From positions 1-64,000 of the forward strand of contig NCSJ02000016.1 of the NCBI GenBank assembly GCA_002812745.2: DNA of 64,000 bases, written 5' to 3'. This stretch comes from Scytalidium lignicola. Lineage: Eukaryota > Ascomycota > Leotiomycetes. Numbering within the stretch: the first letter of the stretch is position 1; each line of letters starts with the position of its first letter. This document shows positions 56,371 through 64,000 of this stretch, in pieces. Under the pieces are notes generated by a model. It did not search any database, had not been told where the DNA came from, and worked only from the letters and a program-made list of their open reading frames with translations. Made by a program: the position numbers and the translations under genes.

Positions 56371-58247
56371 TTAATCTATCTCCTTCCCCTTTGCCATCTC
56401 CTTCTCCTTCTCCATATCATCCTCATCATTTGGTCTCTTCTTATCCTCTTCTACCTCCATATCGCTATCAGGCTCAGTCTCGCTTTGCACGGCAGTTCTA
56501 TCGGGATCCACGCCTTCGTCTTCGTCTTCGTCTTCATGTGTGATTCTCCTCATCTCCTCTAAGACGCGAGCTGCTTCGGCAGCGTACTTGCACTTCATTC
56601 GGATAGCTTTGCCATACTTGTAGAACAAAATTGGGCAAGGCACGCAGGCTAAAGCGAGGAAAGCTGGAACGGATGAGGCCCAGTGGACACCTAGGTTTTT
56701 GTACATCTCTGTAACNAAAACGTTAGCATATAATCAGAGCTTAAACTATCGGAGAAGTTTGACGTGGTGTAACGTAAGGGTAGAAACTTACGTGACGTAA
56801 AAAGTGGGAATGCGGCACCGAAAAGTGACCGAAGGACACTATTCGCAGCCAAAACTGATGCAGCATAGATAACATATGCGTCAATAAGATAGTTCATAAT
56901 ACTTAAAAATACGATTGTCATGCCAAAACCAAAAGGCACTCCACCAAGGATAGAGACGATCCAATGGACACTCTGATAGTTGGTCCAGGCGAACCAGAAT
57001 AGTCCAATGGGGAGGGCAATGGAACCAACTATAGAAGGTGGCATCCGCGCTTCAGGAGGTGCCGCTCCATTGTGGGCGTTTGCTACCTTGATATATCGTT
57101 TGTTGTCCCAAATGGCATATAGCACAGCAATCATCATTCCTCCTGCAACACCAAGGAAGGCAAGACCACCAACGCCGGCTGACCAGCCACGGCCTTGCTG
57201 GTAGACAATGGGGAATCCACTGAACATCATGTATAATGTGCCATAGATGATAGCCATGTAGATGCTAAGTAGCAGCACAATTGGCTCTAGCAAAAGCAAA
57301 ACCCAAGGTCTCGAGAGAGCAGTCTTGAGTTCTGCCGTGAGAGTTTTCTTGCCATTTTCCACTTCAATTCTGGATTTGTAGACTTTGCCAGTCATCTTTG
57401 ACATTTTCGCTGCTCGGCGTCGAAGAATGACAGGAGAATATGTTTCTGGAATCGTTAAGGCACCGATGATCCACAAAGCTCCAGTGAATATTGCCATAAG
57501 GCCCTCAACCCATCGCCATCCTTTCGTTTCACCCAAAAAGCCACCGATGATAGGACCTAACACTGGGCCAAGGAAAGGAGCTGACGCAAAGACAGGCATG
57601 GCCAAACCTCTTTGGGATGCCGGGAACATATCGGCGATAACACCTCCAGCATTGGTCAAAGGTGAAGAGCCCCAGGCACCAGCGAAAAATCTCAGGATCA
57701 GTAGGGTCGCCGTGTTTTGCGCACCAGCAGCACCTGCATTGAACGCTGTAAGGGCTCCATAAGTGACGATAAAGAGCACTTGGCGGCCGTATAACTCTGA
57801 TAAGGGAGCCCATATTAAGGGACCAATGGCAAATCCAAGAACGAACAATGAAACACCTAGAGTGACGACTTCTTGACCGATATTGAAGGTTCTCATGATT
57901 TCTTCGACACCTCCAGTATATGCTGAGCTACAGAAGGCAACTGCTAGCGTTGCCTAGTTCCTACAGTTACTATTCGTTCGAGATAGGGATAAGGAATTGT
58001 TAATACATACAACTGCTACAAGAATCGTTATCGACCACTTCTTTGAATCGGGCCATGACATAGGATCTCGTCTATCGTTATGAATAAACTCAACTTGGTA
58101 AGGATCCTCTTCTGTACCAGAGCCTCTATACACGTGGTTCAAGACTTCATCGTCAATGAGAGTCTGGTGGAATACCAGCTCCCAATGACGAGCATGCTTG
58201 CGTTGTATCCCTTGGGATTCAAGGTCAGGGTTAGGAGAACTCATCAT
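56371..58247 (-). CDS. MFS transporter, DHA1 drug/polyamine type
   Basis: Plasma-membrane proton antiporter-type major facilitator with 12 predicted spans; substrate unknown. Exons 58247-58011, 57953-56792 and 56708-56371, introns 57 and 83 bp, give 578 residues. Family signs: [11 protein letters not shown] before span 1, [54 protein letters not shown] with DMFPASQRG, and [20 protein letters not shown]. After span 12 comes a long acidic cytosolic tail ([32 protein letters not shown]). The second intron contains an N (56716). Start taken at the first of two adjacent ATGs ([13 protein letters not shown]). Confidence 0.88.
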
Positions 58248-59248
58248 GGGCAGTGGAGAAATGCGCCAGGTTCTGCAGTCATAAGGAGCCTCTCGAATTA
58301 CGCAACTCAAGGAAAGACAAAAGAGGGAATAGTCGACAGCTCAAAGAAAGACAAAGGAGGGTTTAGTTGGGATCTGCAAATTAGAACTAATCTTCTGGGC
58401 AGGTACTTCAACTTAAACTGGAGGAGAGCAAAGCGTCGAGATACCTAAGGAAATTATATTTGCCCACACTATATAGCTAAAGCTTCTTTGGGTTACGCTC
58501 CGGAGAATGTCCCGATGGGTCTCATCCGTCATATCCACAGTGCTGGAGGTTGAGTTACCGGTAGATTGGTAATTTTCATAAAATCTGCATATCTCTTTAG
58601 TAATGTTTTCACACGGAAGCACAAAAAGAGCGACGCTAACTTCTGGCGCTGTTGATTGGTTAGACTGACTTGACTCATATCAGTAATCGGACATCATGGG
58701 CTGAGACTGGGGCGCCGTGCATGCATCACACGCAATTGTGTGCAAAATATGAATTGGTGGCGTCGGCTTCGGGAGGTGGGCTTTAGCGCTCCCGGAAAAC
58801 AACTAGGGATAACATACTGCCGATTTCACAAATTTTGAAGAAACGATGCCACTTCGGCACCAAAAGAGAAGCCAGACCACCCACACTTCTTATCATCAGA
58901 CGGGTGCACAAATTGCTCCGCAGGGCCAGTGTTCGCAGGTAAGAGTTAACTCCGGTTTGGTGGGTTGTCATTGTCATGGCGACGAGCTTCGTACTTCGTA
59001 CGCCCTTCCGGAACTTTCGAGGTGACGCACAAATTATGAAGCTGAGCAAAGTTGTGTGCCTACGACCGGCTCTCAACTCCTAGTCTAGCGACCAACTTAT
59101 TGCATTGGCACTGCCTGGTTTTTATGCAACTCTTGGACAATCGGTAATCATTTCCCGGTTTTAGTTAACCTTAATTCCACTCTGCGTCTGTCGCATACAT
59201 TCCTTTGTTCAGAGCATAGTGAAGGACAGACAGACACTAGGGGCAATG
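58248..59248. other. Intergenic, no gene seen
   Basis: 1 kb between two leftward genes; promoter and leader of the MFS gene and 3' UTR of RCM1. Small frames on the minus strand have no family signal. Confidence 0.5.
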
Positions 59249-61203
59249 CTATTTGGCGTGTTTGGTTTTCTGCTTTTTCTTCCTCAAACCAAGTTCTCGT
59301 GACTTCTGAATGGTTGTAAAAGAATGCTTGGTATATGAAGGATGATGCTTTCTCTTGGCCGTTCCATCTTTTCCCTCCTCGCTATCAAATCCATCCCATT
59401 CTTCCACATCCGAATCACTTTTTTTTAGAATTGTGCAGGGCGGGGTTCGCACTCCGATGAACCTCCACTGTATTAATAATCCGATCAGGCTCCTGCGTTC
59501 CTTTCCTGACTGGAAAGCCAATTAAGTCTCTAACAAGCATACCTCCATCATCTCGGAGGAATTGTGCATCTAGATCCTCGCTGGGTGCCTCCGGATCCCT
59601 CACAAACCCAGCTACAAAGAACCCCATTGTTCCATGATCATCGCCTTGATTAGCTCTTATACAAGCCTCTGCAAGGACGTCATCACCTTCGCAAGCTTCA
59701 ATAGACCCACGAACAGGCCAATCTCTCATTCCTCGTATCTGTTGATCACGTTTCAAGAAAGACCAACCACGTTCTTTTGCGGCAGTTGATTCTAGGGCTT
59801 TCTTTACCACTGCTTCATTCTCCTCTGCATAGATAGAACATGTTGAGTATGTAATCTTGCGCGCAGCTGGGAACTTGAAGGCATGAAGCAGAAGCTCAAG
59901 CTGGAAACTAGAGAGTGCCTCTAATCGTGACTTGAGCTCATCCGCCGTATCAACAGCCGTCAGGACTCCATCATCATCTACTATGATATCCGGTTGTCTC
60001 TCTAGGTCTTCACCGGCGCTTTTGTGGTTCCCCTGATCAGAATTATTCCGTCTTGTGTTCCCCTTTGATCCCTTGGCGGTCGAGATGGCGCCGTTTTTTG
60101 GGACGGGTAGGTGTAACGGAGGCATATTATCTCTACCAATAATTCCACTTCCAGAGCAGCTAGGGTCCAATAGTAGAGCGCCAACGTTTCTATATTTGGC
60201 ATCATCTGGCCTGGCTTTCAGGAAATCTTCCCCTTGGTGTAGTACGGTCCACTTCTCTGAGCCAGCTAAGTGGACCATCTTAGCCAGAGTCTCAGCACGC
60301 CCCTTGTTCTTCTCAAAAGCATGAATGATTCGATCACATTCATCTGGTTCTGCACTATGCCCAGTCAGGACAGCAGCAATATGTGTTGTCTTGTTTCCTG
60401 GTGCTGAACACGAGTCGATAATATCACCATCTTGAGGTAACGGGTCAAGAAGATACGCTGGAAAACACGATGCTTTATCCTGAAAGATAATTTTTCCAGT
60501 TTTATAAGGCTCGGTTTTGGTCAAGTCAATATTTGGCGAGATGGCAACTAGATTTGGAATATTTTTATCGATATATATTAGCTTCGAACCGCGGACTCTC
60601 ACATCTTTAACACTTGCCGCTCGTTCGAAACCCGAAAACGTAGTATCTAGTTGATCTTCGAGACTTGATTGTAAGGTATTGACACGTATCCAACGGGGAT
60701 ATGGAGCTTCAGAAGCGTCCGAAGCATTCTCTCGGCCTTCTTCGACCCATACTTTCAGAGCTTCGAGGGAGCTTTGTTTCCTCCGTATTCTGGCTTTAGT
60801 AAATTCCGCATGCAATCTTGCCTTGTGCCGTTCAATTGAGGTTCTGAGGCCATGGCTTGCTGGAAGTGCAATACCTCTTTTTGCAAGAAGGAAGTCATGT
60901 ACAAGAAGTAGAGATAAGGTTGGGGACAGCTGAAATATGAGTAAGCCGAGTTTCGGAACTGACGTTGACTCGTAGCTGACATATGAAAACCAATCATCTT
61001 ACCTTGCGTTCCAGGCGTAAGATATCAGCATTCTCGATAACCTCTTTTAGGATGAGGCTCCATTTGCAAGTCTCAATAACCAACGCGTAAATCTGTGCTG
61101 GCTGAGACTTCAAATCCTTCTTGCTGAAGACTCGGGATTTCAAGCTGCCACCAGCATTGTGGGGCTGTGTCAAAAAAGTAGCTGCCTCATGATAAAGCGA
61201 CAT
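59249..61203 (-). CDS. RCM1: rRNA m5C methyltransferase RCM1/NSUN5 (one-base frameshift)
   Basis: SAM-dependent enzyme that methylates a conserved cytosine of the large-subunit rRNA. Exon 1 is 61203-61003 and exon 2 is 60929-59249, intron 73 bp. The N-terminal RNA-binding region begins MSLYHEAATFLTQPHNAGG. Catalytic motifs: SAM-binding DSCSAPGNKTTHIAAVL, motif IV LLDPSCSGSGIIG, and motif VI ITYSTCSIYAEENE, so both cysteines are present. The main frame stops early at eight T (59419-59426, plus strand). With one fewer it continues NSKKSDSDVEEWDGFD to a basic C-terminus (LRKKKQKTKHAK). Corrected length is 626 residues, 627 codons exactly. I read the extra base as an overcall; the catalytic part is unaffected either way. 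Confidence 0.9.
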
Positions 61204-61661
61204 ATTAAAATATGTAAGCTTATGGATCGGCGCGCCTCGAATGTGACGGAAGCAAATTTTAGCGGATGTATATGTGAAAAGGATATTTGTATCAAGAAAA
61301 GTATCAGCCTTGCATATGCGGTGCTACGGGGTCACCGTAGTAATTCTAGCCTTCCAAAGAAGTTGCTCAATTTATAGGAGTTGGAGGTAACTTTTGGATT
61401 GTACTAATTGAATGCATACGTGATAGTTCCACTTTATATATAATACAGAATATAATTTATGAGGAGTTTATGTTGTACTTAAAGAAAGTTGAACCCTGAA
61501 GTATGGATCCTAAGTTTAGACGCTGTGGATGGAACTGCGATAGTGAAATCTTATAGCTAAATTGTGGCATTCTCAACTTATATGGCGTAGATATTATATC
61601 TTGAGGATCAGGTTGCTTGAATTTGAATTACTCAAAAAGAAGTTTATTAATTTTAATTAGT
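61204..61661. other. Intergenic, no gene seen
   Basis: About 460 bp, AT-rich, between two leftward genes: promoter of RCM1 and 3' UTR of PRP18. Confidence 0.5.
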
Positions 61662-62761
61662 TTAGCCCATCAACTGTCTAATATCCTCCGGTGGCCACCT
61701 AACTTGTGCAAAACTCAAGCACCTTTTGATGCTCTGCAGGAATTTTCTTGTCACTTCATCACCCATAACATGTCCCTTATCGCTTTCATGAAGTTTCTCC
61801 CGCGCACTACGCTCATGGATACCAACCATAGTAACACCAATAGGCCAAGCTGCCTTACCAATACTTAATCGTAAATATCCATCATTCGCATCGACATACC
61901 GTCGTTCCTGTGCCGCTTTCACAATCTCTACCACTGGTTCCAGAACGCCATCATCGATATCTCCACTTTCAAATTTTCGGAATAGCTAGAAGCCGTCAGT
62001 ATGCACGTACTCAAAAGAGATGATTAACGGCCTTGGACAATAAAAGCGCTTACCGGTGTCATATTCTCCTTGCTCTGTACCATCGCATTGTATGCCGCCT
62101 TACTTGCAAAAGTGTCTCTCTTCTCTTTCTCTAGCGCTGCCTCCCACTCTGCAAGGACCATGGTGAAGTAAGATGCAAGTTGCCTGAACAAATACTTTCG
62201 ACCTTCCACATCTTCGGGCATCTTGTCAACCTTCATATCTTTCTCTTCCACTAATTCTAAAGAAGTTGGTATAGGCCCATTTGTCATCACAATGCCCAGT
62301 TTTCGGAACCGTCTGAGCCTCTGCTTGTGACTTTCGCCAAATAGCTTCGTTGGTTCCCCCATTGCACGTAATTTCTCAAATAGCTCATCATCCTTGATAT
62401 CATCTTCCTCAGCGACCTCCTGGCTCTCTTCCTTAGCTAAATCCGGAAGTCCTAGCCTCTTCCTTCTTGTTCTCTCCTCCTCCGCCTCTTGTTCTTCTCG
62501 CCGCCGTCTCGACTCTTCCGCTAACCTCCTCCGTTTCTCTTCTCGAACACGTGCTGCTTCTGCTTCATCTTCCTCCCTTTTGCGCTTCTGTGATAGTTTT
62601 TCTTGTCTCTCGGCTTCTATCCTTCTCTGTTCCGTTAAGTATTGAGCCTGTCGTTCTGCTTCTATCTCAGCACGTTTCTTGTATTTTGCGGATGGTTCGG
62701 TTGGCGCAGAATTAGATTTCGCTTTCGAGATCTCCTTCGACATCAAAGATGCGAAATCCAT
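61662..62761 (-). CDS. PRP18: Pre-mRNA splicing factor PRP18
   Basis: U5-associated factor acting in the second step of splicing. Exons 62761-62054 and 61985-61662, intron 68 bp, give 343 residues. A charged coiled-coil N-terminus (RREEQEAEEERTRRKRLGLP) is followed by the splicing-factor motif KLFGESHKQRLRRFRKLGI and the Prp18 helical domain (YLFRQLASYFTMVLAEWEAA). It ends in the conserved block with YLRLSIGKAAWPIGVTMVGI, then HERSAREKLH and HVMGDEVTRKFLQSIKR. Start set at MDFASLMSKEISKAKS, because the frame upstream has no ATG. Length matches fungal Prp18. Same strand as RCM1, but spacing and separate promoters argue against any shared transcript. Confidence 0.93.
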
Positions 62762-63592
62762 AGATGTGGTAGTTATGAATATCAATGGAACAGAACGTAG
62801 CGATCAAGCAAAGGGGTTTAAGGCTTTTGCGCCAAGTCTTGTAGAGGAAATTTGGGATTTCCAATGGCCACGTACGGTGTGCGTGTGGATCTGGAACCGG
62901 TGTCTACAATACGTATACGTTTCTAGAGATAACAGACTAAAAGGAAAAAGATTCTGTAGGTGTCACGTTGAGTTGGTGTTATCGGACATCTCACTCAGTG
63001 GCGCTCAGCGAACTGTACTTTAGAAAGCAAACTAAGCAAACATTACAGGTACAGGTACCCGTAATCTTGGCATCAACGGCCAGCGAGGCGCATCTCAAAC
63101 TCATGAAGAGCATACAGCATAAATATGTGTATTATTGTGTATATATAATAAGATGAATCAAAGTTTCCTAGTTTTCAATTATTGATAGGCTGCTCTAGAA
63201 CTGTGCTACAGACTCGTAATCACAAAGAGACACAGATCTGATTGCTAATTAGCCAGTGAGAAAATCCAATGTTGACCGTTCAAGTCAAATTTTAGAAACT
63301 TGAAAGATACAATTTATTAGTGGCTCCACCTTAATCCTAGGAATATTTTTTCATCAGAAGAAGTCCTACTGTAGAGCAAATGCAAGGCTGAGGAAAGCTG
63401 CCGAGGCTGCCAAGAACTGCGGGAAGGCTAAGCTCAGAAAATATTTAGCGTTGATCGGAGCTTGGGACCAGGCAGATCACGGCTTGTCTTGATCTCCATC
63501 ATTTGCGCTTGAGCTTCAAACCCGCTCAATGCCTTTCAAAACAACTCGAAACCTTCTCTGTCACCTGTAATACTTCAACACAATTAATTAAA
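62762..63592. promoter_or_regulatory. Divergent region PRP18 / SAP18
   Basis: About 830 bp between divergent start codons. No distinctive site or gene seen. Confidence 0.4.
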
Positions 63593-64000
63593 ATGTCGAA
63601 TAAAATTGACAGACAGACGAGGACCCCTTTCCTTTTAAAGCTCTTTTACAGAAACGGCGCATTTCACAGGTAATATGTCTAGAACCCCTCAGCCTTCTCA
63701 GCCATAAGTTATGATTTCCAGAATTTAACCCAAAATTCCGAACAGACTAGACGAGTTTAATCCTCAGGGAGAACTTCCACCCCACGTACAAATATATACT
63801 TGGCAAACCTGCACCCTCCGCGAACTCTCTCACCTTCTCACCACCGCATTACCTTCTTTACTGCCAGAACCAGCTATCGGCACGCGGCTTTCATTTCGCC
63901 TCATATTTCCAGATACGCGTAATGCAGCTTCAAGTACTGGGCCTGGCAGATACATGACGAAGGATTTGGGCAGTATAATTGTTGGCGGTGATGGACCGGG
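63593..64000 (+). CDS. SAP18: SAP18 family protein, 5' part (runs off the window)
   Basis: Ubiquitin-fold subunit of Sin3-associated deacetylase and of the ASAP splicing complex in animals. Exon 1 63593-63669 and exon 2 from 63746, intron 76 bp (GTAATA...AACAG). Family signs: RQTRTPFLLKLFYRNGAFH then RLDEFNPQGELPPHVQIYTW, TCTLRELSHLLTTALP and RLSFRLIFPDTRN. The C-terminal part lies beyond the window edge, in the middle of the domain (RYMTKDLGSIIVGGDGP). A partner in the Sin3 complex is consistent with the STB3-like and ING genes elsewhere in the window, though not linked to them. Confidence 0.88.

Overview
The window is nuclear DNA from a filamentous ascomycete (Pezizomycotina; Leotiomycetes is my best guess from the protein wording, not proven). 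The grounds are dense protein-coding genes on both strands, short 48-130 bp introns with GT...CTAAC...AG signals, a PacC regulator, a DUF3602 GRGGAGN protein, an STB3-type Sin3-binding protein, and no operons, IS elements, CRISPR or rRNA. I found no convincing tRNA and no intact transposon.

Layout: CWC22 (-), DPM2 (+), a BCAS3-type WD40 protein (+), a small unknown protein (-), a DUF1295 reductase-like membrane protein (-), TOP3 (+), STB3-like (+), a TMEM205/DUF4149 membrane protein (-) head to head with KU80 (+), a DEDDh exonuclease of the Gfd2/YDR514C type (+), PAM18 (-), RLP24 (+), a SnoaL/NTF2-like protein (-), pacC (-), an F-box protein (+), a nucleotidyltransferase/poly(A)-polymerase-like protein with a C-terminal MJ1316 domain (+), a DUF3602 protein (-), a gene-poor stretch of about 6.4 kb, a C2H2 finger protein (+), a multi-span membrane protein (+), an ING/PHD protein (-), an MFS transporter (-), an RCM1/NSUN5 rRNA methyltransferase (-), PRP18 (-) and the first part of SAP18 (+). 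Most are housekeeping genes: splicing (CWC22, PRP18), chromatin (ING, SAP18, STB3), DNA repair (TOP3, KU80), ribosome assembly (RLP24, RCM1), mitochondrial import (PAM18) and the dolichol pathway (DPM2). I see no biosynthetic cluster.

The sequence carries a systematic base-level artefact. There are 24 single Ns, nearly all at the edge of a mononucleotide run. Six genes are out of frame, always by surplus bases, at or near such runs. Deleting the N alone joins the frame of CWC22 exactly. The Gfd2-like, F-box and DUF3602 genes each need one further base removed, and the DUF1295 and RCM1 genes need one base removed from a run without an N. I therefore read these as sequencing overcalls and annotate the genes as intact.

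Biological points that stand out: seven GCCAAG PacC sites within 300 bp upstream of pacC itself; an NTase-PAP-MJ1316 protein that looks like an RNA-end processing enzyme; a stop-free 150-nt intron inside the PHD finger of the ING protein; a GC-AG intron in RLP24; a coding exon consisting only of ATG in DPM2; and three hairpins, one of them directly at the TOP3 stop codon.
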